Shown: piece by piece, positions 1 through 11,230 of the stretch | How the letters are laid out: every line of letters starts with the position of its first letter | How positions within the stretch are numbered: the stretch's first letter is position 1 | Assembly (NCBI GenBank): GCA_026874595.1 | Contig: CM049306.1 | Location: 53,972,019 to 54,036,018, forward strand | Length of the DNA stretch: 64,000 bases | DNA from: Sipunculus nudus | Lineage: Eukaryota; Annelida; Sipuncula; Golfingiida; Sipunculidae | Direction of reading: 5' to 3' | Program-made: the position numbers and the translations under genes | The notes under the pieces: model-generated | Told to the model about the DNA's origin: nothing | Seen by the model: only the letters and a program-made list of their open reading frames with translations | The model's database searches: none

Positions 1-1214
1 ACAAATGCTTTTACTTGAATGTTAATAACATTAAGCTCCCAATTCTGGGCTAATACTTGGTAGAGTCTTTTTTTTTTGTTATATTATTTTAGTATGTATA
101 TAAGTCTCCTTAGTTTGAAACCTTTTTTTAAACTGTAGTCGAGTCCTTACCTCGGATCCAAGTCCGAGTCCAAGTCCGTAAAAAGTGGACTCAAGTCCTA
201 CGTCACAGAGTCAATGGAACCTACATTTTCTAATAACACATACTCTAATCCGTTCCATTAAAAAATATGAGCGGATTCTGTAATAGGTAAAATTACATTT
301 AGACCACAAATACATCCCATGAAACAGACTGTTGTGAATTAACAGTGTTGTTTTTCTTCAGAGTTATACCGCTCTGGCCTAGTCTGTAGCACTTAACAAA
401 GGAGCATAACTCTACCTTCTATAGATATATACTTGAATCGCAAGATCTTGGTTTGATTTTATAAAAATGCTTTTACAACACTGGAATATTTTGTGTTACA
501 GTATTTGGCAGAATATAAACCAAATTGTGCAGGATGGGACGAGCTGATTCAAAGTAATTTTCCTGGGCGGGGATGGATGCGGGTTGACATAAGCTGATTA
601 GATTTGCAGTGGTTTAAGTGCGCTTTGATATGGAAAACTAATTAATCTATAGTGCAGGGTCGGGCGAGCTGATTTAATAAATTTTATGGGCGGGTTGATA
701 TGAGTCGATAAGTTATGTAAGTGCGATTTTAAGTAGAAAACGTAGTAATTCAGTGTTAATAATATATAGTATAAATTTGATGCATTCAAAGTAAAGAAGT
801 TGGTCTTGATATACGGTAATAAACAGTGATACAGAGGAAAAGAAAATTTATTTATCTAACTATAAATGTTAATGAGTTTATATATAGATTATAAATGGCA
901 GTGATACAAAGGAAAAGTATCAGCAATATGCATCACAGCAGGGGACAACGATCTAATGCTGAACATGTCACTTCATTCATAAACTAATAACCAAATCTGG
1001 TCCTTTACTGTTACTATGATAGAAAAAAAAATATACAGAAAATTACACGTATATAATTATACTTTTGCAGCTGCCATTTCTATAAATACATTTGATGTAG
1101 CTCAAAAGCTAGTTTTCTTTGATAGGTTACTTACCCCTTGCTAATAACAGAATTTGTTGGTTGAAACTAAATCCTTTAAGTCACCTGTTTAGCTCAAACC
1201 TTTAAACATTATGT
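1..1214. other. AT-rich sequence, no gene seen
   Basis: I see no recognisable gene, RNA or repeat family. A short imperfect tandem of the type 'aagtccgagtccaagtcc' lies near 160-200. The only open frame of note (598-789, minus) has low-complexity AT-driven composition and no recognisable motif. Confidence 0.5.
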
Positions 1215-1322
1215 GGAGCAGTCCGGTTCGGTCCGGTCCAGGGATAAGCAGTATTCTGTGTTGGGCAGCCCAGCCCAAATTGTGAACCGGACCGGTCCAA
1301 GCGGTACAGTCTGCACCTCTAC
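1215..1322. mobile_element. Short GC-rich fold-back, hAT-MITE-like
   Basis: A GC-rich island of about 110 bp in AT-rich DNA. Its two ends are partly inverted copies of each other (GTCCGGTTCGGTCCGG on the left, and a related GGACCGGTCC block on the right). Read from the right on the minus strand it begins TAGAGGTGCAGAC, which resembles the termini of some hAT elements. I found no clear 8-bp target duplication, so the class is tentative. Confidence 0.25.
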
Positions 1323-4300
1323 AAAAAATATTAATGCATTAAAGAATTCAACATAAATTTACAAATTTAATTTACCCTTTGCTCAGTATTTTACTTTATT
1401 CAGTAACCCGTCCATGTTTGGTTTGACGGATGCACGGCTCTTGCTAATTGAAACATTGATTTATTTTAATTAGTGGCGGTAAATTGAATCAGCATAGCTC
1501 GCTAAATGGTTTAACAATACAATCTCATCACCGAACACATGACAGATGGAAACTTATGAGAAGATTCTCTGCCTCCGAGGACATTCTAAGGAGTATTGGC
1601 TTTAACTGTATTGGAATATTTTCAGGATTTGAATTCCAAACTTCAGTGGCAGATATCAACCATTTTTAATCGATTTTATTTGCATTCTTTCGAAGACTCG
1701 TACAAAGACACATTTTCGAAAACTTTTATTTAAAGTGCTCACTTGTAGGATTATATCTCAATTTTCATATTTTTATTATCTTAAAAATTGTAGACAACTT
1801 TTATAATATTCCTATAGATTTTCCCCCACAGAAATATTTGTTTACATAATATGTACACAAGACTTACGATACTTCACATTAATTACTGATTTAATGTATC
1901 ACTTAACTGAAGGCAAACATTGATTTTATCTCCTTAAAAATAATCAGGAGCAACATTATGCCTATTCTCTCACACTATGACCAGTTTTGCTTTAAACCAA
2001 AGTTTCCCAGCAAATCCATCTCGGCACAGTCTCAGTACCTCGCATACAGCTGTTAAACACGTTTTAAAAGAAGTTATGGTTCTGCGTGCCAGAAAACCCA
2101 AGTGTAATTATTTTCTATAACAAGACCGCTTGACCGGTGTTCCGATTTAGTGCATTGCCGACAGATCCAAAACAAGAACTAGTCGAAACTAGTCCATACA
2201 TGGACCTTAATGCTAATATATCTGATATATCTCTGCTGGATGGACATTACGGTCCATGTGCCGAATGTAAATTCATTGAAGAACCTGTCGGAGCAGATCT
2301 GTTCGATAGGTCTCAGTGAAATGACATGGGTAGCACCGTGTGAGGCACAGCTCGCGAGGTTTTAGACAGCGGGAACATTGTTTTGGGGCCGATAAATTCA
2401 GAGCATCTCCTTATTGCTAGGTGTTATGGCCAAGACGATACACTCACTGTGTTTATGTTGACGCCTGTGATCGCGTCAGGTCCACTTGTTTTAACGCTCG
2501 TGTACAGGAGTAAGCCAACGGTTTCAGGGCAATATTTTGACAGTTACTAATTTATTTTAAAAAATAAGCTATTTTTCGTGTTAATTCAACATGCTTTATT
2601 GATAATTAGGCCCCCTCAATTTATATTTCTTTCTATTTATGAAAATTATAATTATTAATCATGCTCAACATGTAACCAAATAAGTTTGTTACCAAGTACC
2701 CTGTCCCTAACTATAATTTGACCAAAAAAAATGTATTTTCAATGCTGTTTTCATTTATATACCTTTCGGACTTTCTATATACAACGAAAACCTAGGATCA
2801 TATTTTTCCAGCGGCTATTTAACTTATTTTCTTGGGAATATTGAATATTGTTTAGCGTGAAAGACTTTGTTTTTATTTCTTGTGGATATGCCCTGTTGGA
2901 TCATTGTGTATGTGAAGAAAAACCATAAACTATAAGAGCTGGGGGCTTATCTCGCCATTAGAACGCCACCTTGGGGCTACGTTGCTGCAGTCCGCCGCCT
3001 AGAAGTATTGGACATGACAGGTTCGGGTCACGTTAACGATACGTCTACGGCTAAACAATGAACAAGAAAGATATAAGCAAGTCACGCTTGATAACAATGC
3101 CTGACAGAGATAAGAAGGGATTTACTACCAAAATTCACCCATGATCCCTACTCGTGGCCTTAAAATAATATACAGGCTCCGGTGATCGGTTCAGGTCTCC
3201 CCTTTCTTCTATAAAAGCAAGACCTGTCACTGGGTATTTCTCGCATGGTTTGCACGGTGGCATTTGCCTTCCGTTTTTTTGTTGCCTAACAATACTTCTG
3301 TATCCGATTTATCTCAACCGATTTTTCCAAAAGAATTTGGATTCCAAATTCCCATAAAATGAATTTCTGATAAATAAAAGAATGTCGAATACAAATATGT
3401 ATGAATTGATTTGTCTGCCAGGTCATCTGTCTATCACTTTTACATAAATATATATACATTATATATGTTATATGTAGTAATGGTTGAAATAGCTATTAGA
3501 AACCAGCGGCATACATGCAATTCTGATTGAACTTGTCCATCGGGGTTAAATGGGCATTCTCTAGATGCAATGCATAAAAATCAGCTGTACCAATCACGTG
3601 CGTGTTTTTTCATCTTATTTAATTCATATCCTCTTGTAAACCTTGTATCTGAAATCTTAGTCATGACAGTTCATCCTGAAAGCTGTTTTCATAACCTGGT
3701 GTGGGAACAGGATAAGTGGCTCCGGTATAATACGTCGTCGTTTTCTACGGCTATATCTTCTTTTAAAGTGCGTTTGTATGAGCCATGAAGTAGCTAATCC
3801 CGAGATGCTGCTGTGTGTGTAAACAACAGATTATTTGCGTCCGCGCACAGACATACTAAACCCGTGCATTATTTGGCCAGTTGAGCACCTGGGGCCCAAA
3901 GAGGTTGGGCGAAGGGATTACTTCTTAGAACTCTAGCGTTGCATGACAGCTTCGTATGTTTGTATCTTAACCCAGCTAGATTTATCTTCCTTAACAGACA
4001 CATATCCCTTATTCTATTGATATTCAATGCGTATAGTACTACTGCATCTTGTGTGTATATTAAAATATATATGTATATATCATATCACTGTATTTACCTT
4101 TATCTTAATACATTTATATAACAAAAAGTTCAAGAATAATTTCCATTAGACTTGAAAAACCTTGATAAAATTCTTATAAAATATATTCGGGAATAGAGTA
4201 TGTACAGTTCACGTTATCACACGAGAGTACAATCATATATTTCCTTACTATTTTATCTGGCAAGTGACATTTTTTCTAGACAGATGAAATGCCATACACG

Positions 4301-4825
4301 TATTGGAATCCGATGTATTTTTTTCCTGCTTTTGTATCTCTTTGCTCCTTACAATCAGCAATATTCAATTTTCAGCATGACCGCTCTTAGCCAATCAGTG
4401 GTTGTTGAGTCATGCATGGCATTTCCCCCCGTGAATTAAAAAGAGAGTCTTTAATATGTGACCAGCAGCTAGGACTCAGCGCCATGGTGCACAATTAGGG
4501 CAAAAGTTATGTACACAATGTTAGGGCACAACCATACCAGAAGTCAACTTCCTATCGTGGCAATGGCTACTTGTCTTCAAGCGGCATGAAAGAACTCGCG
4601 TGAACTAGGCCATGTTACAAAGAGTCTTTTTTAATGCATCTTAATCATCTTTAAACATGTAACACATCATTACTCTAGTATTCCCGTTAAATACTTTGTT
4701 GTTTATCTTGGAATTTTGCCTTTGTGTATGGGTTTCATCGTCTTTAAAACAACAGAAGACCAGACAGCTGACTTTATTCAAGTAAGTCTAGGTTGTTACA
4801 GGGTGACATAAAAGCGGACCGAACT
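1323..4825. other. Mostly unannotated sequence
   Basis: No gene can be supported. A somewhat less AT-rich patch at about 2,130-2,500 contains a 60-codon open frame (2137-2319, plus) with mixed composition ending in ADLFDRSQ. It has no motif I recognise and no convincing flanking splice sites. The rest is AT-rich with scattered short open frames. Confidence 0.4.
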
Positions 4826-4840
4826 GTCTCGTTGGTGAAG

Positions 4841-4999
4841 CTTTTCTAGCGAATCGGTGGGAAGGCCGGATTTAATTGTGCGCCACCGACACGGGTTCGA
4901 TTCCGGGATCGGCCCAGTGTTTTCCCCGATTAATTTGTCATCGTAACAAATGGGGGCTCGTCCAATGTGACGTTAAACTTTGTGGCCCAGGGAAGCTTG
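4841..4999 (+). repeat. tRNA-derived SINE head, first of two tandem units
   Basis: A pol III type promoter is visible. An A-box-like TAGCGAATCGG lies near 4,847 and a near-consensus B box GGGTTCGATTCC at 4,893-4,904. The unit starts with CTTTTCTAGC and is followed about 159 bp later by a second diverged unit with the same start. There is no cloverleaf good enough for a functional tRNA, so this is read as a SINE or tRNA pseudogene. Confidence 0.6.
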
Positions 5000-5120
5000 C
5001 TTTTCTAGCCAAGCTATTAGAACGTCGGCTAGTGCGCCACCGACACGGGTTCGATTCCGGGATCGGTCCTATGTTTTCCCTCAGCAATTTGTCTTCGTTA
5101 CAAGGTTCATGTCGGTTCAG
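5000..5120 (+). repeat. tRNA-derived SINE head, second tandem unit
   Basis: It repeats the first unit: the same CTTTTCTAGC start, a degenerate A box (TAGCCAAGCTATTAG), and an identical B-box block GGGTTCGATTCCGGGATCGG at about 5,047. The B boxes of the two units are 154 bp apart. The sequence between the heads and the B box differs, while the B-box region is nearly identical. This suggests local duplication followed by decay. Confidence 0.6.
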
Positions 5121-6395
5121 CTTTATGAAATAACGGCGTCAGTTGCATGACTTATTTGATGGCTTTTGCAGAATATCAACTCTTTCGCTTTACACGCAAA
5201 GTTGATATAACGTTAATATATCAAAACTATTTGATATGGGTATTTTTATTTTTCTTAACACTAAGGAGAGGGGGTTGGAATATCCAACCTTAAGATATTA
5301 TGAAGCCTTTCAGTTCCTTTTCCAAGGTCCGAAGTTTCCATTAACCAGGATATCTAACAGAAGCGAAAGAATCATTATAAATGTTTGTATACATGGTGAA
5401 TATGATTGGTCAATAATATATGTTTATACCTAATTAAAAATTTCAAAGTATATGGAGATTTTAAGTAGTTTTACTTAATTGTCCTATCTTCACTTGGTTT
5501 TTGCCTGGTGTTGAAATGCCGATCATGTAAAACAGCCTGCTTGTCTTATTGTAATATAAGATACCATATTCGCAGTCTAAGGTAGACAAGCATTGATCGA
5601 GTCCTTGTGACAGAAAATGCCTGTTTGTGTTTATAATGCCTACCTTGATATGACTTAAGCTCGAGTCTTGTGGCTGGGGGTTTGACCAACATATTCGTGT
5701 TTATCGTATACTGCATTATATACACTTCAGTGTATTATTACACCTATTTAAAACCGATGAATATTAAAAACAGAGCTTTGATTTTGGCCTGCCTGATTCG
5801 ACATAATTTGAACTGGTGGAACATTCTCATTCAACAAAAATACTAGCTCCATTGATAGAAATAGAATTAACATTGGGCGAGCAACTCGTTTACAGATCTC
5901 GAGATGCGCTACTTTTTCCATTCAAGGTCTATGTCTAAGGCATCAGACATAAATACAGGTGATTACGATAGCAGGTATCCTGTCATTTTTACCTATCCTG
6001 TTTATTTATTGTTACGAAATGCATGCATCTGATGCAACATGCACGAACGCTAACAAACACACGTGATCTTTCGGAAGCTTTTTATGCGAATATTCAACTT
6101 ATTTTTCATATAAAATTGTTTAATATTAACAATTTGATTTTTCCAAAATATTTTCCTTATTTACATATGAAGGAAATAATTATGTTTGTGATCTTATTTA
6201 ATTATGTGACCAGGATGGACTTTTGGTTGAAATTATCATGTTTCTTAGCATATATTCCCGTCTGAAGATTGAAAGGCATGATAAAATTACATATTATTTG
6301 GTCCGTTAAAGTTATTTAAGAATGTATGACTTAAGGTTTTATATGAACAGGGTTGTGATTAACAGTTTTACACTGCCATAACTTGTCGTAAAGAC
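5121..6395. other. No gene seen; AT-rich spacer
   Basis: It contains a small hairpin near 5,173-5,208 (ATATCAAC ... GTTGATAT) and several short AT-driven open frames. Nothing here supports a gene. Confidence 0.4.
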
Positions 6396-6410
6396 GTCAG
6401 AGCGAAGCAC

Positions 6411-6496
6411 TTGGAGGAAGTCATGGGGATTGAACCTTGCCCCTTCGGGACCGAAAACTAATGCCCCGGCGCCAGCCACTCGGCTACGTCATAGTC
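6411..6496 (-). repeat. tRNA-like SINE head (Ser/Leu-like)
   Basis: Read on the minus strand it contains an A box TAGCCGAGTGGC and a B box AAGGTTCAATCCCC, separated by a spacing typical of a class II (Ser/Leu-like) tRNA with a long variable arm. The acceptor stem does not close, so it is not a working tRNA. It is most likely the head of a SINE or a tRNA pseudogene. Confidence 0.5.
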
Positions 6497-6709
6497 AATT
6501 CCCTTTACCCAAGCTGCTAACTGAGATATTGCAGAAATGCCGTTTCTTTCAGGAAAGCCTTTATTTGTTCATTAAAAACTTAATACACTTATAAGGTTTT
6601 GTCTTGAAAAAATATGTGACGAAAGATTATAGTTATTTATTTTAATAATGCGCAAGATTATTTTTTATTCTGATCACCATAGAACAATCTTTGCCATGAA
6701 ACCCTGTAA

Positions 6710-7270
6710 TATCATGTTTGACCAGTTAATATGGTTTCCAGCTGCAATATTGAAGAAAGAAAGTTCAATCAATGGAGAGCCTAATTGTCATTTTAAATTG
6801 TTACACACCGACTAAACATTTGTTGACGTGATTTAATTCGAATCTTTGACCATGAATACCTAGTTCTAAAAAAAAGTTTGTAAATTATCAAGGTGAATTC
6901 TTGATATATTACAGAAATTAGAATCTTCAACAATGGCGGCCCTAATTATCATACTGACATTTAAAATATGGACATAATAGTTGCTAGTATGATATCATTT
7001 GAACCTTTGTCCCAGTTCTAGACACAATGTCCGACCTGATATCTAGGTTTGTTATGGAGATATCCAAGAAAATAGACTTTTAATCAATGGTGCCCTTAAT
7101 TTGCATATTTAAATTTAAAATACGAAATAAATCGTTATTATAATATAATTTGAATATTTGACCATTAAATCTAGGTCTTGACTCAATGTTCGACCAATTA
7201 TCATGGTTAGTTCCTGATATATCGATGACAATAGATTATTCGTCAATGGCGACCCAAATTTGCATATAAC
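6710..7270. repeat. ~157-bp tandem repeat, about 3.5 units
   Basis: The landmark CAATGG followed by a variant of NGCCCTAATT recurs at 6,770, 6,931, 7,085 and 7,244, giving spacings of 161, 154 and 159. A second landmark (gaa-ctttgacc ... ctaggt) recurs in the same phase. The units are clearly diverged, so the array is old. Confidence 0.65.
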
Positions 7271-10114
7271 ATAAATTGCCCGACCTAAAAGGTCGTGGTT
7301 AGGAAAAGATTAAAAATTTAGTGGACCCCTACCACCACAAATCCATTAAAAAAACCTTGAACTATAGAAAATTCATAGGTTTACTATGGAATATATATAA
7401 ACGGCAACTCGACTACAAATAACAGTCGTACCCTTCTGAGTCGGGTTCTGCGTAGTGATGACCTCGCAGTCTACACACAAGAATAATGTGCATGGGATAG
7501 GAGGAGACAATATAAGAGCCCCATCAGAAGGCCTTCTGTCCATTATTATCGAGATTCACAGGAACTGAAGGGCCATCAACTGAGCACATGCCTTCCGGGG
7601 AAGAGCGGTAAAGGACCCCCTAGGTGCATTAATAATTACAGGATCGCCACCCATTTGTTCAATAATCACTAAATGTGTGAAGAAATAACGATCTTAAGGT
7701 AATGTCCATATTGGCCACTTGCCAGTCCATCACTTTCAATGTGTAATACATAATGTCACATGTGGTTCCTGTGTAATTTGTTCAAATAACCGAAAAGAGT
7801 TACCTTTCCCTTGCCGTTTCATATTTATGTGATTTTTATTTCATCAGAATATGCATACAATATGAAAACCTCTGTCCTGAAAATGTTAATTAAAATTAAT
7901 CAGCTATTGTTTCAGGTCATGTCAAACACTTACTATGTTCCCCTGTACTGTTTGCAACATGGTGTAGAATTTCTGTTTTTATTTTATTATATTTCTCGCG
8001 TATTAGTGAACATCACCGGACCTTTTTAAATTTGATACATAATGATTTTTTTTTTCAAAAGGTTGTGTGAGAATATTCTTTACTAAGCCATTGAAACCAC
8101 ACTACCTAATTTTAATTATATTTTTTAATCTGTCATGTTCTACGGTTTGAAATACAAGAGGGGTAAAATCAGGAGAACGTTCCGCGAACCCGACGCCGGC
8201 TTTCAATTTGCATGACAGGCTGTCAGTGAAAATATATACCGTGTCCCTAGACGTTTAGGAGGACATGTACAAGTAGGCCTGGCGTGCTATAGATCAAAGG
8301 TCCGTCCGTATATGAGACATATTTCCACACAACAAAAAGAAATGCTGAACACGGTCATAATAATGAATCATTCATTAATATTCTCTCCTCACATCTTACG
8401 ATAACTGTAGAAGACTAAGTGTCAAGTTAACAGTATTATGTTTAAATGGCAGCCTTGCGATGTGTGTCATGGCTGTACATAGAAAACGATACCTCTCTGT
8501 TCTAACCCCATCCTAGAAATCTCTAATTGCCAAGTTATTTTAATTTATAAGACCTAAAGACCAATTTGATTTAAATGTTCCTTTGAGTACTATCAACAAT
8601 AAGTAAGTACATATCAAAATATATTAGTAAGTAATATTGCCATATTTAGTGTTTGGATTAAACTGATCGTTAAACTAAAACATTCATTTTGTCATTATAA
8701 TTAACATGGCAAAGAATTAGTGATTATAATATTAATAATTTTACAGGTTTTGTGTGTGATAGAATTCACACTTATTAATATAAATTTAATAAATATAAAT
8801 ATCGCAAAACGTATCGCAATACGCTAAGACATATCGCAATATATTTCATTAAGAAAATTTGATGCGATACCCAACCCTAGTAAATACATAATAATAACTA
8901 GATTATGAACTCTCATTCGGCTATGTGTATACGCACGGTCACGCTACAGCAGCATGGGGTTCTCCAGGGAATACGACAGGCCAAGACAGCTAGGCTTCAA
9001 TTCCTATCAATGGGCGACTTGAACATAGGGACAAGGGGAATCGCTCTGTGCCACAATGGGAAGGTAGCCTTTGAATGAAAAAACATATGATGGTGATCCA
9101 GATCACCCTTAAATGTAATAGATATGTCCCTTGGGTGTTACCCTGATCAAATTCTGCGTAAAGTGGCAGAAAACATCCAACAAACGAACCGAGGGAAACG
9201 CACAATACCTTGTAGTCCTTATACTTTAATATTGTTAAACTTGAAAGAATACATCAAGATAAGGTTTAAGAAGTGTTGCCATGGGCACATATTAAATATG
9301 GCCTAATGACTAATACCATACGGCATTCATTCACGCCTGACGACTATAATCTATTGATATTTGGCTAAGGGACACCTTGTTTGGACCACAATAAACTCCT
9401 TGGCCTTAGCCTGCGGGTTGTGACGTCGTTTGCAAGATATTGTAAAGCTGGCCCTGGAAGTATCGACATGGGACCACTCTCTTAAATTTCTATTCAAATA
9501 GGCCTTCTGCTACAGTTAACAGTGCTGTGTTTTCGGTTTCGATCAACGGACAGTGACCCCGTGTCGAAGTCGGTAAGAGGAAGTTAAGTGAGACCGGTCA
9601 TGTACATCAAAATATACGCATATTCACTCCATTTCACCACCTGCTGCCGACCTTATTTTGATAATTTATTTTGATTATTAATTGGTTTCCTATTAAACTA
9701 CATACGTAAGTGACAACCTAATATGGCAATTCAGAATTTTACAATAAATCCCCAGTTAAAGTTATACAACTTCAACATATGATTTTAATACCAGATTTCC
9801 AAAAGTATATGAACCTTACCTACACAAATTTTAACTCATTTTGTTCCTTTATGCTTTCTCCATATGATTCATTGGTCAGCTTTCATCTCTGATGTGTCAG
9901 TGTGTCGGTTTCCGTCTGTATGTCAGTTGTTGTCGCCTCCCTGTTTGTTCTTTCATCTGACATATGGCATTCAACAGGCCATATTTTTAAGAAGTTCCTC
10001 TTACACCGGTGATATAACCTATGAACTTTCTAGAAGTTTAATTTCTATTAATGTTTATAGGTCAAGGGTCAAAGTCAAGATCATCAAGATCAACACCAAA
10101 TCGTTTTTCTTCAT
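7271..10114. other. No gene seen
   Basis: AT-rich sequence with no recognisable coding region. Opposed overlapping open frames at 8,990-9,306 show no family signature. The last ~250 bases (9,860-10,114), including the motif 'gtcaagggtcaaagtcaag', belong to a dispersed repeat that resumes after the TIR element at 14,970. Confidence 0.4.
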
Positions 10115-10117
10115 CAT
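10115..10117. repeat. Target site duplication TCA (left)
   Basis: The 3-bp TCA immediately precedes the left TIR of the element at 10,118-14,966 and is matched by TCA at 14,967-14,969. Confidence 0.75.
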
Positions 10118-10180
10118 AGTGCGGCGACTAATGGAAAAATTGTTCAAATTGTGACAAAAGTACCAAATTTGGTACAGTTG
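10118..10180. repeat. Left TIR of copy 1
   Basis: Begins TAGTGCGGCGACTAATGG and runs through AAGTACCAAATTTGGTAC, itself a near-palindromic block. It is inverted at 14,906-14,966 with indels, and is also shared with both ends of the element at 35,432-40,270. Confidence 0.75.
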
Positions 10181-10699
10181 TAGTATTGTACACTGGCTTT
10201 AATTTAAGATATAGTTCCACGAAATATTCATGGTATTTCAGGGGTGGATCCTGCAATTACTTTGGGGGTACCGATGAATAAATTAAATAATTGATAAATA
10301 ATGTCTAATCTAAAAGTGTTCGATCAAGGCATTTATTTTGCAGCACACGGAATACAGAAGTCTGCTGGTGCTCAAACTTTACTTTAAAGGGAAGTTAATT
10401 CAGTTTAGCAAGCGAGCGACTAGATTAATGGAACAGGATGTTTTTATTTATCAAGTATTGTGCAGAACTAACGCAATTTAGCACGCCTTTTTTTGTTAAC
10501 ATGTATATATTGAAAACATGTTTCATGTAAATTATAACAAACGTAGGCTTACCATTAATTGAATAATTAACTAAATAAAGGGTATGGTGACAACATGAAT
10601 TATTACATGGATATAATTATAACTATTAATGTTTGTCAATCAACCTACCTACTAAAGAGCAAGTTAACTATTCAGTAAAAATGTGTCTGAACTCTGCCT

Positions 10700-11075
10700 G
10701 TCTACTTTACCTGTTCATATGAGGATTCTAGACCTATTGAATTTCAGAATATGCGGACTCAATCCCTTTCCAATGACAGACCTGTCAGAATTTCAATATG
10801 GCTCCCAGAGCACAATTTGGGATATTCTTTTAAGCGCGATATCTCAGCAACAGCAAGCTTGATCTATCTCATTTACACAGAGATGATTGGAGACCTAGCT
10901 GTCGTAATTCCAATATGGCCACCAGAGCACTATCGTTGATTTTCTTTCGCAACAATATGCTTGATCTATTTCTCAAATTCACAGGGATCATTGGTGCCTA
11001 TGAGGGCTTCTGACCTATTGAAATACAGACTTGCTCAAAATCAAATATGGCCAACAGACTACAGTCCGTGATTTT
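10700..11075 (+). repeat. ~145-bp tandem repeat in left arm of copy 1
   Basis: Blocks of the form 'aatatggccaccagagcac' and 'gacctattgaa' recur about every 130-150 bp, giving about 2-2.5 diverged units. The same array in copy 2 (39,080-39,690) has roughly two more units. That accounts for its left arm being 293 bp longer (measured from the outer end to the AEIATWN motif). Confidence 0.65.
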
Positions 11076-11230
11076 TTACTGGACACATTATTTCAGACAT
11101 ATCTTCTTTGAACCAGTAGGTTTTTTCCCTCATGCATATGGATAAAAACCTGTTTCTGTTATCATATTTTTCAACTTTATTTAATTTTTACCCATATGTA
11201 ATTTAGTACAGCACTAGCAGAAATGCTAAT

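Noticed and set aside
6411-6496. Functional tRNA gene
   Set aside because: A and B boxes are present but acceptor and anticodon stems do not pair properly. The same holds for the other tRNA-like heads in the window.
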